DNA from: Qipengyuania aestuarii
GTDB lineage: Bacteria > Pseudomonadota > Alphaproteobacteria > Sphingomonadales > Sphingomonadaceae
Direction of reading: 5' to 3'
DNA length: 64,000 nucleotides
Assembly: GCF_019711535.1 (NCBI RefSeq)
Contig: NZ_JAIGNP010000001.1
Span: 682,001 to 746,000 of the forward strand
The position numbers were made by a program, and so were the translations under genes. Under the pieces are notes generated by a model. It was not told the origin of the DNA. It saw only the letters and a program-made list of their open reading frames with translations, and made no database searches. Of the stretch, positions 43,232 to 53,540 are shown piece after piece. Position 1 is the first letter of the stretch. Every line of letters starts with the position of its first letter.

Positions 43232-43795
43232 TTATTCCTTCGCTTCGTGGAAAGTGTAGGAAAGGGTGATCTGCTCCACCCCATCCATATTCGGATCATC
43301 GAGCGCTTTGGGATCGACGAAATAAAGCACGGGCATGCGAACTTCCTGCCCGGGTTGCAGCGTCTGCTCGGTGAAGCAGAAGCACTGGATCTTGTTGAAA
43401 TAGGCTCCTGCCTGCTCCGGCTCGACATTGAAGGTCGCCGTGCCGGTAATGGGCCGGTTCGTATTGTTCTTCGCCAGATAGATCGCCATGTCCCGCTGGC
43501 CGATGGTCACGGTGTCGGTCACCTGTTCGGGGTGGAAGCTCCAGCCAAGGCCTGGCGCGACATTTCCGTCGAACCGGATCGAAATCTCCTGCCCGCCCGA
43601 CGATTTTGCAAACCGTTCGGCAATTGCCGCGTCGCTTTCAGTGGCGCGCTGCGTGGTCCCTGCAAATCCGGTAACCTGACAGAACAACTGGTAAAGCGGC
43701 ACCGCAGCATAACCCAACCCCAGCATCGCCGCAGCACCAACCAACGCCAATAGCGCCGTGCGGTTCTTCCGGGATTCCAAGGTCGCGGTCGTCAT
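43232..43795 (-). CDS. ctaG: Cytochrome c oxidase assembly protein CtaG (COX11)
   Basis: The 187-residue COX11 homologue has an N-terminal transmembrane helix (LVGAAAMLGLGYAAVPLYQLFC) and a periplasmic Ig-like copper domain with the motif IQCFCFTEQTL near residue 145, where both Cys bind Cu(I). VPLYQLFCQVTGFAGTTQ is also conserved. It delivers copper to the CuB site of subunit I. Its start lies 7 bases after the stop of the small membrane-protein gene. Confidence 0.94.
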   Translation of the reverse strand: MTTATLESRKNRTALLALVGAAAMLGLGYAAVPLYQLFCQVTGFAGTTQRATESDAAIAERFAKSSGGQEISIRFDGNVAPGLGWSFHPEQVTDTVTIGQRDMAIYLAKNNTNRPITGTATFNVEPEQAGAYFNKIQCFCFTEQTLQPGQEVRMPVLYFVDPKALDDPNMDGVEQITLSYTFHEAKE

Positions 43796-43802
43796 AGGGG
43801 CC

Positions 43803-43922
43803 TCACATTCTTACGATGGTGATAGCATAAAACAGCACTGCCATGAACAGCAGGATCCCGCCAAGAACCAGATTGCGGCTCTTCTGCCGACGGCGATATT
43901 CTTTCTCTTCTTCGGGCGTCAT
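43803..43922 (-). CDS. 39-residue membrane protein in the cytochrome oxidase operon
   Basis: A 39-residue frame reads [20 protein letters not shown], then one transmembrane helix ([19 protein letters not shown]). The ATG overlaps the ctaB stop by 4 bases (ATGA), and ctaG begins 7 bases after its stop. Small one-helix proteins at this position (CoxF-like) are seen in alphaproteobacterial cox operons and may help assembly or form a small subunit. Its position and membrane nature make it real rather than chance. Confidence 0.8.
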   Translation of the reverse strand: MTPEEEKEYRRRQKSRNLVLGGILLFMAVLFYAITIVRM

Positions 43923-44839
43923 CCGAAAACTCCGTAATGTGCCGCAAGGCGGTCGACGACGAGCGCCCCGAAAAGCGCAAAGAGGTAGAACACGCTGAAT
44001 GCGAACAGCCGCTTTTCCTTGATCATCCGGTCGCCTTCGACAGCGGTGCGGAACGCAACAGGCACGCTCATCAGCAGGAAAACCAGCGAGAGCGCGATGG
44101 CCGTGACCCCGTAAATAGCGCCCGTCCCGCCGATCAGCCATGGCGCAGCCGCGATGGGCACCAGCAGCACGCAATAGGCGATTATCTGGCGGCGGGTGGA
44201 TTTTTCACCCTTCACGACCGGCATCATGGGAATACCGACCTTCGCATAATCGCTCTGCACGAAGAGGGCGAGAGCCCAGAAATGTGGCGGCGTCCAGAAG
44301 AAGATGATCGCGAACAGCAAGACCGGCATCAGCGTGATATCGCCGGTTACCGCGATCCAGCCGATCATCGGAGGAAAGGCACCCGCCCCGCCGCCGATGA
44401 CGATATTTTGCGGCGTACGCGGCTTCAGCCAGATCGTGTAGACGACCGCATAATAGACGATGCTGATCGCGAGAATCGCAGCAGCGAGCCAATTCACGCC
44501 CAGCCCCATAATCATGACCGAGGCCGCTGACAGCAATATACCGAAATCGCGCGCATCCGTGCGGTTCATGCGGCCCGAGGGAAGCGGACGCTTGGAGGTG
44601 CGCTTCATGCCCGCATCGATATCGGCTTCCCACCACTGATTGAGAGCCGCCGCCCCTCCCGCGCCAATGGCGATGCAGAAGATCGCAGTGAAGGCAATCA
44701 CAGGGTGGATCGAACCGGGCGCGGCCAGCAGACCGCAGAGGCCGGTGAAGATGACCAATGTCATCACGCGCGGCTTGGTAAGCGCGAAGAAATCGCGCCA
44801 GTCCGCGGGGAGCTGGGATGATGAGACGGCGTCGGTCAT
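43919..44839 (-). CDS. ctaB: Protoheme IX farnesyltransferase
   Basis: The 306-residue UbiA-superfamily membrane enzyme makes heme O from protoheme and farnesyl diphosphate. It has [19 protein letters not shown] near residue 65-85 (Asp-rich prenyl-binding motif), [23 protein letters not shown] and [13 protein letters not shown]. Heme O is then converted to heme A for the oxidase. ATG at 44839 (MTDAVSSS) is the sensible start of a longer frame. Confidence 0.95.
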   Translation of the reverse strand: MTDAVSSSQLPADWRDFFALTKPRVMTLVIFTGLCGLLAAPGSIHPVIAFTAIFCIAIGAGGAAALNQWWEADIDAGMKRTSKRPLPSGRMNRTDARDFGILLSAASVMIMGLGVNWLAAAILAISIVYYAVVYTIWLKPRTPQNIVIGGGAGAFPPMIGWIAVTGDITLMPVLLFAIIFFWTPPHFWALALFVQSDYAKVGIPMMPVVKGEKSTRRQIIAYCVLLVPIAAAPWLIGGTGAIYGVTAIALSLVFLLMSVPVAFRTAVEGDRMIKEKRLFAFSVFYLFALFGALVVDRLAAHYGVFG

Positions 44840-44868
44840 GGGAATCTCGTGATCCCGCCTATAGTCCG

Positions 44869-45756
44869 TTACGAAGCGCTGTCCAATCCGTCTCGTGACA
44901 TTCGCATAATCACCATGGTTCCGGTCTCCGCGGACGGACATCTGCTGGAGAAGCTGAAATCCCCATCCGGCAGAAACGCGAGGCCGATTGTGTAGCTGCC
45001 GCAACCTATGGCTACGGGCCTTGCCTCGCGCCACTCGCCTCCGACAATTTCCGACCTCCAGACTGCAAAATCTTCCCCCGTTGGCCCGTAGAGACCGCGA
45101 CTGAACAGCAGCGTTTTCCCATCGGTGGAAAGAGTCGGATCGAATTCGCTGAGCGGTCCGTTGACTGCAGGTCCGAAATTGCGTGGACCTTCGGGATTAG
45201 CGGGATCGCCCATGAACAGATCGTGTTTTCCTGCGCCGCCCCAGCCATCCGAAGCGAAAAGCAATTTGCCGTTCGCGAGCGGCCAAGGCGCCCATTCATC
45301 GCCTGCGCTGTTGACCGACGGGCCCAGATTTCGTGGCGGGTTGAAGCCAAAGGCGCCCAACCGTTTGGAAACATAGATATCCGTGCCACCCTTCCCGCCG
45401 GGACGGTCGGAATGGAAATAAAGCCGTGTTCCGTCCGGCGAAAAGGCCGGGTCGAAATCTTCTCCCGAACCGTTAATGGCGAGGCGTGCGGGCGGCGACC
45501 ATTGACCATCAGCCGCCCGGTGACGTTCCCAGAGATCCAGACGGCCGCGCCCACTGCGTCCCACCGCTCCCCAGACCTGCTGAAGCCCATCGGGCCGTTC
45601 CGCCAGCTTGACCTCCTCGGCCTCTGCTGTGCTGATGACGCCCGGTGCGACGATCTCGGCTTCCTCGTTCAGGAGAGAAGTCTGTGCGGGCATCGAGGGT
45701 GCACACGAACCCAGAAAGGCAAAGTATAGCGGAGAAAAGGCGGGGAAGCGTTTCAC
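44869..45756 (-). CDS. PD40 (TolB-like) beta-propeller lipoprotein
   Basis: The 295-residue protein has a short signal with FLGSCAP (possible lipidated Cys near residue 18) and several PD40/WD40-like repeats: [51 protein letters not shown]. Such propellers occur in TolB and in outer-membrane or peptidase-associated proteins. The function is unknown. It sits between ctaB and the hydrolase gene, interrupting the oxidase cluster. Confidence 0.8.
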   Translation of the reverse strand: MKRFPAFSPLYFAFLGSCAPSMPAQTSLLNEEAEIVAPGVISTAEAEEVKLAERPDGLQQVWGAVGRSGRGRLDLWERHRAADGQWSPPARLAINGSGEDFDPAFSPDGTRLYFHSDRPGGKGGTDIYVSKRLGAFGFNPPRNLGPSVNSAGDEWAPWPLANGKLLFASDGWGGAGKHDLFMGDPANPEGPRNFGPAVNGPLSEFDPTLSTDGKTLLFSRGLYGPTGEDFAVWRSEIVGGEWREARPVAIGCGSYTIGLAFLPDGDFSFSSRCPSAETGTMVIMRMSRDGLDSAS

Positions 45757-45760
45757 CCTT

Positions 45761-46732
45761 TCAGAGCCGGTCGAGCCAGTCGATTAGCAGCCGATTGACT
45801 TCGCCCGGCCTCTCCTGCTGGGTCCAGTGCCCGACATTGTCGAGGATATGCCCTTCGACCTTTGGTGCACTCATTTTCATCAGTGCGATCGGGTCGCTGA
45901 CCGCGCCGAACAGAAATGTCGCGGGATCGCGCGTGCCGCCGACGAAGAGCGCCGACTGTTCGATCTGCTGGCCCTTCCATGCTTGAAGCCATTCGAAGTC
46001 CGCGACGTGATTGCGATATCGGTTGAGCGGGCCCCGGAAGCCCGATCGGCGGAATTCGTTTTCATAATAGTCGAGATCAGCTTTACTGAGCCATGGCATC
46101 GGCTCGGGATCTGGCAGGCCTTCCAGGAAGGTGGCTCCGTAAGGTTTGCTGAAATAGTCACCGGGAGGAACGTCCCCGCTGATGGAATACATCATGCGCT
46201 CCACCCAATCGCGCGGGTCTACTTCCGCTTCGGCCTCAGCGACGCCCGGCTCCTGGAAATATTCCTGATAGAAGAACTTGCCCTGCGAAGTGAAGTGCTG
46301 GTGGAAAACCTCGGTGAACGGCCGGCTCGGTACTCCCGCAAAGGGCACAGCCATGCCCGCGACCGCATGAAAGTGTTCGGGGTTGGTAAGCGCCGTATTC
46401 CAGACGATCGGCGCGCCCCAGTCATGGCCGACAAGGATTGCAGGCCGGTCTGGCTGAAGTGCCAACTTGAGGCCAACGAGGTCGCCGACGATCCGCTCGA
46501 GTGCATAGGCCTCGATGGGGTGAGGCTTGTCTGAACCACCGTAGCCGCGCACGTCGATCGCACAGGCCGTGAAGCCGGCCTCTGCCAGCGGACCCAACTG
46601 ATGCCGCCAGCTGTACCAGCTTTCGGGAAATCCATGCACCAGAATGACGAGATCGCCGGGGCCATCCCGAGGTCCTTCGATCGCACATCGCAGCTGCACC
46701 TCGCCGACATCGATCATTCGCATCTCTGGCAT
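45761..46732 (-). CDS. Epoxide hydrolase-like alpha/beta hydrolase
   Basis: The 323-residue alpha/beta hydrolase shows HGFPESWYSWRHQLGPLAEAGF, DVRGYGGSDKP, the nucleophile in VGHDWGAPIVWN (Asp, as in epoxide hydrolases and haloalkane dehalogenases), and the catalytic His in ILDNVGHWTQQERPGEVN. Cap-domain tyrosines likely activate the epoxide. The substrate is unknown. The ATG at 46732 has GGAG 5 bases upstream. It is 4 bases upstream of the PD40 gene, so the two form a small operon inserted between ctaD and ctaB. Confidence 0.87.
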   Translation of the reverse strand: MPEMRMIDVGEVQLRCAIEGPRDGPGDLVILVHGFPESWYSWRHQLGPLAEAGFTACAIDVRGYGGSDKPHPIEAYALERIVGDLVGLKLALQPDRPAILVGHDWGAPIVWNTALTNPEHFHAVAGMAVPFAGVPSRPFTEVFHQHFTSQGKFFYQEYFQEPGVAEAEAEVDPRDWVERMMYSISGDVPPGDYFSKPYGATFLEGLPDPEPMPWLSKADLDYYENEFRRSGFRGPLNRYRNHVADFEWLQAWKGQQIEQSALFVGGTRDPATFLFGAVSDPIALMKMSAPKVEGHILDNVGHWTQQERPGEVNRLLIDWLDRL

Positions 46733-46752
46733 GGTCACTCCCTCATCCGCAC

Positions 46753-46788
46753 AAAAGAAAACGGCCGGCCCCTCATGGGACCGGCCGC
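46753..46788 (-). terminator. Terminator after ctaD
   Basis: CGGCCGGTCCC and GGGGCCGGCCG form an 11-bp stem with a 4-base loop, followed on the minus strand by TTTTCTTTT. It would end the ctaC-ctaD transcript before the inserted hydrolase gene. Confidence 0.85.
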
Positions 46789-46814
46789 TCTGTCTTGTCC
46801 AGTCTCGGAAGAGA

Positions 46815-48533
46815 TCAGCCGTGTGCCGGCTTCGCCTCTCCGATGTGGTTGTGGTAATCGTGATGCTCTTCGATCACCGGCAGTTCGCTGAACTGATGGA
46901 ACGGCGGCGGGCTGGACAGGGTCCATTCCAGCGTCGTCGCGCCTTCGCCCCAATAGTTGGGAGCAGCCTTCTTACCTGCCACGAAGGCATAGATGATGTT
47001 GGCGAAGAACAGCAGCATGGAAGCAGCCATGATCTCGTAACCGATCGAGCTGATCTCGTTCCAATAGGCATAGGCTTCCGCATAGTCGGGATAGCGGCGC
47101 GGCATGCCCTGCCATCCGAGGAAGTGCTGCGGGAAGAAGATCACGTTCACGCCGACGAAGAAGCCCCAGAAGTGCAGGTGCGCCAGCAGTTCGGAGTGCA
47201 TGCGGCCGCTCATCTTCGGGAACCAGTAGTAGAACCCGGCGAAGAGCGAGAACACTGCGCCCATCGAAAGCACGTAGTGGAAGTGAGCAACGACGAAGTA
47301 AGTATCGTGCACCACATCGTCCACGCCTCCATTGGCGAGATAGACGCCGGTCACACCGCCCACGGTGAAGAGGAAGATGAAGCCCAGCGCCCACACCATG
47401 GGAGACTTGAACTCGATCGAACCGCCCCACATCGTCGCGATCCAGCTGAAGATCTTCACGCCGGTCGGAACCGCGATAACCATGGTGGCCGCGGTGAAGT
47501 ACATCTTCGTATTCACGTCGAGACCCACGGTATACATGTGGTGCGCCCAGACGATGAAGCCGACCACGCCGATCGCGACCATGGCATAAGCCATGCCGAG
47601 GTAGCCGAAGACCGGCTTGCGGCTGAAGGTCGCCACGATCTGGCTGATCATGCCGAAACCGGGCAGGATCATGATGTACACTTCGGGGTGACCGAAGAAC
47701 CAGAACAGATGCTGGTAAAGGATCGGATCGCCGCCGCCGGCCGGATCGAAGAACGTCGTGCCGAAGTTACGGTCCGTGATGAGCATGGTGATTGCAGCGG
47801 CGAGCACCGGAAGCGCCAGCAGCAGCAGGAAGGCAGTAACCAGCACCGACCATACGAACAGCGGCATCTTGTGCAGGGTCATGCCCGGCGCACGCATGTT
47901 GAAGATGGTGGTGATGAAGTTGGTTGCGCCCAGGATCGAGCCAGCACCGGCAAGGTGCAGAGCGAAAATCGCGAAGTCGACTGCCGGGCCCGAGGATCCG
48001 GAGGTCGAGAGCGGAGCATAGACGGTCCAGCCCGTACCTGCGCCCGGTCCCGTGCCGCCCGGCACGAAGAGCGAGAACATCAGCGAGAAGAAGCCCGCTA
48101 CGGTCAGCCAGAATGAGATGTTGTTCATGCGTGGGAACGCCATGTCAGGCGCACCGATCATGAGCGGCACGAACCAGTTGCCGAAGCCACCGATCATCGC
48201 CGGCATGACCATGAAGAAGACCATGATCAGGCCGTGGGCCGTGATGAACACGTTCCACATGTGCAGCGAGGTATCGAAATCGGCGTTTCCGCCCATGAAC
48301 TCGGCCCAGAACTGGAGGTACTGGATGCCCGGTTCATGCAACTCTGCGCGCATGATACCCGAAATAGCGCCACCGACGATGCCCGCGATGATCGCGAAGA
48401 TCAGGTAGAGCGTACCGATGTCCTTGTGGTTGGTGGACATGAACCAGCGCGCGAAGAAGCCGGGCTTGTGGTCGGCATGATCGTCGTGCGCGTGGTCGGC
48501 GTGGGCCTGGAAGTTATCGGCGGTGGTAGCCAT
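46815..48533 (-). CDS. ctaD: Cytochrome c oxidase subunit I
   Basis: The 572-residue, 12-helix heme-copper oxidase subunit holds heme a and the heme a3-CuB centre. Heme ligand His is in [18 protein letters not shown] near residue 95; CuB ligands are in [16 protein letters not shown] (His-Pro-Glu-Val-Tyr, with the cross-linked Tyr) near residue 275 and [10 protein letters not shown] near 325. The heme a/a3 ligands are in [14 protein letters not shown]. The D-channel NxxxxxxN segment is [20 protein letters not shown]. It is 41 bases downstream of ctaC. Confidence 0.98.
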   Translation of the reverse strand: MATTADNFQAHADHAHDDHADHKPGFFARWFMSTNHKDIGTLYLIFAIIAGIVGGAISGIMRAELHEPGIQYLQFWAEFMGGNADFDTSLHMWNVFITAHGLIMVFFMVMPAMIGGFGNWFVPLMIGAPDMAFPRMNNISFWLTVAGFFSLMFSLFVPGGTGPGAGTGWTVYAPLSTSGSSGPAVDFAIFALHLAGAGSILGATNFITTIFNMRAPGMTLHKMPLFVWSVLVTAFLLLLALPVLAAAITMLITDRNFGTTFFDPAGGGDPILYQHLFWFFGHPEVYIMILPGFGMISQIVATFSRKPVFGYLGMAYAMVAIGVVGFIVWAHHMYTVGLDVNTKMYFTAATMVIAVPTGVKIFSWIATMWGGSIEFKSPMVWALGFIFLFTVGGVTGVYLANGGVDDVVHDTYFVVAHFHYVLSMGAVFSLFAGFYYWFPKMSGRMHSELLAHLHFWGFFVGVNVIFFPQHFLGWQGMPRRYPDYAEAYAYWNEISSIGYEIMAASMLLFFANIIYAFVAGKKAAPNYWGEGATTLEWTLSSPPPFHQFSELPVIEEHHDYHNHIGEAKPAHG

Positions 48534-48574
48534 CGGTTGGTCTCTCGGCTTCGTATATTAGAAAAAGCTTACTA

Positions 48575-49660
48575 TTACGCTTCGGTCGGTGCAACCGGTG
48601 CCGCACCTGCACCCGGCGCGCCGGGTTCACTGCTTTCGGGTTCCTGCAGCGGAGCGGCAGAAGGATTGGCTTCTACACCTTCTTCTTCCGCACCGGCAAT
48701 CGTGCCGCCCTGAGCAAGAACCCAGGCATTGTACTGGTCCATCGGCAGAGCTTCCACTGCAATCGGCATATAGCCGTGGCGTGCACCGCACAGTTCCGAA
48801 CACTGGCCGTAGTATACGCCGGGTTCATCGACCTGGAAGATCTTCTCGTTCAGGCGGCCCGGAACGGCGTCCATCTTGAACCAGAGGCTCGGCACGGCGA
48901 ACGAGTGGATAACGTCGGCGCCGGTGACCTGCAGGCGGATCGGAACACCAACGGGGACGACCATGCGATTGTCGACCGCAAGCTGGTGCGGTTCGCCGCG
49001 GGCATCCGCTTCATCGGCCTCCAGCATGTTCGAAACGATTTCGAAGTCGCCGTTGTCGGGATAGGCATAACCCCAGTACCACTGATAGCCGATCGCTTTG
49101 ATGGTGATGGCGTCCTTGGGCGGCGTTTCATACTGCTTGGCAATCAGCGTGATCGAAGGGATGGCGATGCCAAGCAGGATAAGCGCGGGAACGACCGTCC
49201 AGACAACCTCGACCAGCGTGTTGTGGCTCGTCTTCGACGGTACCGGGTTAGCTTTCCGGCGGAAACGGATGACGACGTAGAGCATCAGCGCAAGCACGAA
49301 GGCACAGATCAGCACCATGACCCAGATCAGGCCGGAGTGGAGCGCGTAAGCGAACTCGCCAGTCTGCGAATACTGAGGCTGAATGTCGATGCCGGCATCC
49401 ACCGGCATCCCCTTGCCTGCGGTCGGCTTCATCGGCGTATACGCTCCGCTGCCCGCTGCTACTGCATCGGGATCGGCCACATCCGCAGCTTCGGCAGGAT
49501 CGACTGCCTCAAGCGCTGCCGAGGGAGTTTCATCGGGAACAGGGCCGACTAGGTCGCCTTGCTCCAGAGTCGTCTGCGCCAACGCCACCTGTGCGCCAAG
49601 CAGCAGCGAAACGGCCATCGCCAGGCTGGCTACGATCCGGTGAAATCCGAGAGTTTTCAT
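48575..49660 (-). CDS. ctaC: Cytochrome c oxidase subunit II
   Basis: The 361-residue protein has a signal peptide (LGAQVALAQ), an Ala/Asp/Pro-rich spacer, two transmembrane helices (about residues 115-145 and 160-185) and a periplasmic cupredoxin domain. CuA ligands are His in DVIHSFAVP and Cys, Cys, His and Met in GQCSELCGARHGYMPI. The GYQWYWGYAYP segment is the electron-entry aromatic patch. A Pro/Ala/Glu tail of about 35 residues ends the protein. ATG at 49660 is chosen. It heads the oxidase cluster. Confidence 0.95.
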   Translation of the reverse strand: MKTLGFHRIVASLAMAVSLLLGAQVALAQTTLEQGDLVGPVPDETPSAALEAVDPAEAADVADPDAVAAGSGAYTPMKPTAGKGMPVDAGIDIQPQYSQTGEFAYALHSGLIWVMVLICAFVLALMLYVVIRFRRKANPVPSKTSHNTLVEVVWTVVPALILLGIAIPSITLIAKQYETPPKDAITIKAIGYQWYWGYAYPDNGDFEIVSNMLEADEADARGEPHQLAVDNRMVVPVGVPIRLQVTGADVIHSFAVPSLWFKMDAVPGRLNEKIFQVDEPGVYYGQCSELCGARHGYMPIAVEALPMDQYNAWVLAQGGTIAGAEEEGVEANPSAAPLQEPESSEPGAPGAGAAPVAPTEA

Positions 49661-49873
49661 TAGGTTGGAACTCTTTCGTGTCGTGTCGTCTGTCGGTATG
49701 CGACGCTTTGCGAACTCCGCAAGCACGCAGGTATCCGCCCCTCAAGCGAGGCCCGGTTGCGATGCGCCCTATAGGCAGGGTTTGAGCCAGCCTCAAGCCG
49801 CGGCGGGATAAAAATATACATCCTTCTTTGCCTCTTGCGCAAATCGTCGCGAGGCGCTTTGGGTTTTCGCACT

Positions 49874-50455
49874 ATGACAGAAGACGAAATCCTCTCCGAA
49901 TTCCGCGCCAGCGACGCCCTGCTGCAAGGTCACTTCCTGCTCTCCAGCGGACGCCACAGCGGGCATTATCTACAGTGCGCACGCGTGCTGATGAACGCCG
50001 AGCGCGCCGGACGACTCGCCTTTGCGCTTGGCCAGAAGATACCCCGCGACATCCGCAATCAGATAGATGTGGTCGTGAGCCCTGCAATGGGCGGCATCAT
50101 CATAGGCCAGGAAATGGGACGCGCTCTGGGTAAAGACGCCATGTTCCTCGAACGTCCCGAAGGCACTTTCGAGCTGCGGCGCGGTTTCCGTCTGGAGCCA
50201 GGCGCCAAGGTCCTGATGGTGGAAGATGTCGTCACTACCGGTCTCTCCAGCAGGGAAGCCATCGAAGCGGTAAAGCGCGAAGGCGGCGAAGTGATCGCCG
50301 AGGTTGCTCTGGTCGATAGAAGCAACGGGTCCGCCGATCCGGGCGTGCCGTTCTTCCCGCTCATTCACATCAATTTCCCGACCTATGCCGAAGACGAGGT
50401 GCCAGAGGCGCTGGCAGCCATCGATATCACCAAGCCCGGAAGCCGCAAGGCTTGA
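49874..50455 (+). CDS. pyrE: Orotate phosphoribosyltransferase
   Basis: The 193-residue enzyme adds the ribose 5-phosphate of PRPP to orotate in pyrimidine synthesis. It has the PRPP-binding loop VLMVEDVVTTGLSSREAIEA near residue 115-135 and FLLSSGRHSGHYLQCARVL at the N-terminus. The first ATG at 49835 adds 13 poor residues, so 49874 is chosen. The next gene starts on TTG overlapping the TGA (TTGA). It begins a chain of nine co-directional genes. Confidence 0.95.
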   Translation: MTEDEILSEFRASDALLQGHFLLSSGRHSGHYLQCARVLMNAERAGRLAFALGQKIPRDIRNQIDVVVSPAMGGIIIGQEMGRALGKDAMFLERPEGTFELRRGFRLEPGAKVLMVEDVVTTGLSSREAIEAVKREGGEVIAEVALVDRSNGSADPGVPFFPLIHINFPTYAEDEVPEALAAIDITKPGSRKA

Positions 50456-51516
50456 TCTTTCGCCCCTTTCTCCTTGCCTCCGCGCTCACCCTTCTTGGCG
50501 CTTGCGCGTCAGTTGGCGAGGTGCCGGGAGGAGGAGTGGCGGATGGAACAAGCGTGGCTGACACCGCAATTTCCAAGCTGGCGAATGCCAATGGTTTTCG
50601 CGGCGAAATCGCCATCTCTTTGGGCGGCGATGAAGACATACAAAGCCGCGCCTTTGGGCCGAGAGCAGCGGATCAACTCTGGCCCTGGGCTTCGGTGACC
50701 AAGCAAGTTGTGGCCACATTAGCGATGCAACAGGTTGGCATGGGCAAAATGTCGCTCGACGAACCAGTCGGACGCTACGTCCCTCGTCTCGCAGGCAGCA
50801 GCGTCACCTGGCGCGAACTGCTTCAGCATCGGTCCCCCCTTCCCAATCCCGACGAAGCTGGATCATCAGGTGATTGGCCTGCGTTCTACACTAGCGACCT
50901 TCCCTCGACTCTGGATTGGTGTACGAACACGTTGGGCGAGCCTCTTGAGACGGGCTACAGCTATAACAATTGCGATTACATCGTGCTTGGTGCCGCCCTT
51001 GAGATGGTAACGGGGCATTCTCTCGAGAAACTCGTCTCCGACATGATCGCGGGCCCGGCCGGATTAACGGGAACGCGCTTTCTGGGCGGCGGCGGCACGC
51101 TTGAATTTGCAGGTTCTGACGAACTTTATCGAAAGATCCTTCCTCGCTACGGCGCGGCGGGCGGCTTGGTCGGGCCGCTTTCGGATATGGTCAGATTTGA
51201 CCGGGCCCTGCTCGCCAAACGTCTCCTCAGCGACGAACCATTGCAAGCGATGTGGACCGGTGATCCGGCGCTTGGGTACATGGCTCTGGGCCAATGGGCA
51301 TTCGCCGCGCCTCTCGCCGGCTGTAGCGGCGATGTCCGCATTGTCGAGCGCCGCGGTGCCATCGGCAAATATCAGATTCGCAATCTCATCCTGCCCGACA
51401 GCGGCATCATCGTCGCAATGGCCACAGAGCAAGGCGAAGATATCTTCTCCTTCGGCGAAGTGTGGTCCGGGAACGGCTTTACCTTCGACATATTGAGCGC
51501 AGTTGCATGTCAATGA
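50452..51516 (+). CDS. Class C beta-lactamase-like serine hydrolase lipoprotein
   Basis: The 354-residue protein has a lipoprotein signal with LLGACAS (Cys near residue 18) and a serine hydrolase domain. The nucleophile is in ASVTKQVVA (SxxK) near residue 80; the YNN-type second motif is in GYSYNNCDYIVLG, and GYMALGQWAFAAP lies near the expected third motif. It is related to beta-lactamase class C and D-amino peptidases; true beta-lactamase activity is not shown. It starts with TTG overlapping the pyrE stop (TTGA), an unusual start in a coupled operon. Confidence 0.8.
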   Translation: MIFRPFLLASALTLLGACASVGEVPGGGVADGTSVADTAISKLANANGFRGEIAISLGGDEDIQSRAFGPRAADQLWPWASVTKQVVATLAMQQVGMGKMSLDEPVGRYVPRLAGSSVTWRELLQHRSPLPNPDEAGSSGDWPAFYTSDLPSTLDWCTNTLGEPLETGYSYNNCDYIVLGAALEMVTGHSLEKLVSDMIAGPAGLTGTRFLGGGGTLEFAGSDELYRKILPRYGAAGGLVGPLSDMVRFDRALLAKRLLSDEPLQAMWTGDPALGYMALGQWAFAAPLAGCSGDVRIVERRGAIGKYQIRNLILPDSGIIVAMATEQGEDIFSFGEVWSGNGFTFDILSAVACQ

Positions 51517-52253
51517 CCCCTCCCCTCCGCCTGGGCGTGAACATCGATCACGTCGCCACCATTCGCAATGCGCGCGGTGGCGACCATCCCGATCCGGTTC
51601 GCGCTGCGCAAATCGTGGCGAGTGTCGGCGGCGACGGTATCACTGCCCATCTACGCGAGGATCGCCGCCATATCAGGGATGCCGATCTGCGGCGTATTCA
51701 GGAAGCGACCGACCTGCCGCTCAATCTCGAGATGGCTGCGACGGAAGAAATGCTGGAAATCGCGCTGCGACATGCGCCGCATGCAGCCTGTATCGTGCCG
51801 GAAAAGCGCGAGGAACGCACGACCGAAGGCGGGCTCGATGCGGCAGGGCTGCACAATACGCTGACGCCGATCGTCGCCAAATTGCGCGACGCAGGCATTC
51901 GGGTCTCGCTGTTTATCGAGGCGACAGAGCGGCAACTCGACGCTGCCCTGCGGCTGGGTGTGCCGGTGGTGGAATTCCACACGGGAGAGTATGCCCACGC
52001 CCACCTGGACGGCGATAACGAAAGGATGGCCCAGGAGCTCAAGCGCGTCGCCGACATGGCCGCCCTGGCTGCAAAGAACGGCATCGAGCCGCATGCTGGC
52101 CATGGGCTCACCTATGAAAACGTGCAGCCGATTGCCGCCATTCCGCAGCTCGCCGAACTGAACATCGGCCACTATCTCGTTGGAGAAGCTGTGTTTGTTG
52201 GCTTGGAGCAGGCGGTGCGCCACATGCGCGAATTGATGGACGAGGCCAGATGA
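51513..52253 (+). CDS. pdxJ: Pyridoxine 5'-phosphate synthase
   Basis: The 246-residue PdxJ TIM barrel condenses 1-deoxy-xylulose 5-phosphate with 3-amino-2-oxopropyl phosphate to form pyridoxine 5'-phosphate. Marks are [28 protein letters not shown] (active-site His and Arg), [11 protein letters not shown] and [14 protein letters not shown]. The ATG at 51513 overlaps the stop of the serine hydrolase gene (ATGA); an ATG at 51507 is an alternative. Confidence 0.95.
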   Translation: MTPPLRLGVNIDHVATIRNARGGDHPDPVRAAQIVASVGGDGITAHLREDRRHIRDADLRRIQEATDLPLNLEMAATEEMLEIALRHAPHAACIVPEKREERTTEGGLDAAGLHNTLTPIVAKLRDAGIRVSLFIEATERQLDAALRLGVPVVEFHTGEYAHAHLDGDNERMAQELKRVADMAALAAKNGIEPHAGHGLTYENVQPIAAIPQLAELNIGHYLVGEAVFVGLEQAVRHMRELMDEAR

Positions 52254-52266
52254 GAGGAACGCTCAG

Positions 52267-52668
52267 ATGATCATCGGCATGGGCAACGATCTGACCAATA
52301 TGGACCGCATCGCTAATTCGCTGGAACGCTGGGGCGAGAAATTCGAGCAGCGGTGTTTTACCGATGTCGAGCGTGCCAAGGCGGACAAGCGTCCCTTCAC
52401 CCGGGTCGGCACTTTCGCCAAGCGCTGGGCGGCGAAAGAAGCCTTTGCGAAGGCGGTCGGGACAGGGTTCTCGCAAGGCGTATTTCACAAGGACATCGGC
52501 GTAGTAAATGCCCCATCTGGCGCGCCGACACTTCATCTGACTGGCGGCGCGGCGGAAAGGCTTGCCGAAATGGTGCCGCAGGGCCATGAGGCGCGCATTC
52601 ATCTAACTCTCACCGATGATCATCCATGGGCACAGGCATTCGTGATCATCGAAGCCCTTCCCGAATGA
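52267..52668 (+). CDS. acpS: Holo-[acyl-carrier-protein] synthase
   Basis: The 133-residue AcpS attaches 4'-phosphopantetheine from CoA to the Ser of apo-ACP, activating it for fatty acid synthesis. It has [13 protein letters not shown] with the metal-binding Asp near residue 8 and [18 protein letters not shown] with the catalytic Glu near 60. It is 13 bases after pdxJ and overlaps the lepB start (ATGA). The pdxJ-acpS-lepB order is widely conserved in alphaproteobacteria. Confidence 0.95.
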   Translation: MIIGMGNDLTNMDRIANSLERWGEKFEQRCFTDVERAKADKRPFTRVGTFAKRWAAKEAFAKAVGTGFSQGVFHKDIGVVNAPSGAPTLHLTGGAAERLAEMVPQGHEARIHLTLTDDHPWAQAFVIIEALPE

Positions 52669-53540
52669 GTGCAGATACCGCCGCAGTGACCGACAAGACC
52701 AAGAAGAACAAGCAGCACGACAAGCGCGTCGACTGGATCGCAGAAATTCGCGGCCTGGCCTTGATGTTGCTGGCAGTTTTCGCGTTTCACAGCTTTATCG
52801 CCAAGCCTTTCTACATTCCATCGGAATCGATGCTGCCGAACCTGCTTGTCGGCGACCGGTTGGTGGTCAGCAAATATCCCTATGGATGGAACTGGTCTTC
52901 GATCAGTTTTCATCTTGCGCCGCGCGGCGATTGGCGGCTGTTCGCCTCTACGCCCGAATATGGCGATATCGTGATCCCGGTTCATCCCGAGCGGGATGAG
53001 GATTACATCAAGCGGGTTGTCGCCCTGCCCGGCGACCGTATTGCTGTCCAGAACGGCCAGATCATTCTCAATGGCAATCCGATCCAGCAGGAAGCAGAGC
53101 CCCCGCTCGACCTCCCTGTCGACGAGAATTCGCGCTGCTACGGTTTTGGCGATCCCACCTTCCTGGTGAATAACGACGATGGAACGCCGGTTTGCCGGGT
53201 TCCGGTGTACCGGGAAACCCTGCCCAATGGGGCGACCTACCTGATCATCGACCACCTCAATCAGCCGCTCGACAACTTCGCCGAGATCACCGTTCCGGAC
53301 GATGCTGTATTCGTAATGGGCGACAACCGCGACCATTCGGCCGACAGTCGCGAACTCAACTCCTCGCGGGGCCTGCTGGGGCCGGTTCCGCTGACCAATA
53401 TCGGCGGTCGGGCGGAATTCATCACATTCTCGCTCGATGGCACGACCACGCTAAACCCCATCTCCTGGTTTACGAGCTTGCGTGAAGGCCGTGCCTGGAC
53501 CACGCTCCGCCCGGCGCAGACAGGGAACCGCACGGAATGA
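52665..53540 (+). CDS. lepB: Signal peptidase I
   Basis: The 291-residue protein has one N-terminal helix ([19 protein letters not shown]) and the type I signal peptidase catalytic dyad: Ser in [15 protein letters not shown] near residue 55 and Lys in [11 protein letters not shown] near 114, with [15 protein letters not shown] as box E. It removes signal peptides from exported proteins at the periplasmic face. ATG at 52665 overlaps the acpS stop. It overlaps the next gene by 4 bases. Confidence 0.95.
   Translation: MSADTAAVTDKTKKNKQHDKRVDWIAEIRGLALMLLAVFAFHSFIAKPFYIPSESMLPNLLVGDRLVVSKYPYGWNWSSISFHLAPRGDWRLFASTPEYGDIVIPVHPERDEDYIKRVVALPGDRIAVQNGQIILNGNPIQQEAEPPLDLPVDENSRCYGFGDPTFLVNNDDGTPVCRVPVYRETLPNGATYLIIDHLNQPLDNFAEITVPDDAVFVMGDNRDHSADSRELNSSRGLLGPVPLTNIGGRAEFITFSLDGTTTLNPISWFTSLREGRAWTTLRPAQTGNRTE

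Noticed and set aside
46644..48116. 490-residue plus-strand frame, His/Glu/Arg-rich
   Set aside because: Antisense shadow of ctaD, whose heme ligands are clear.
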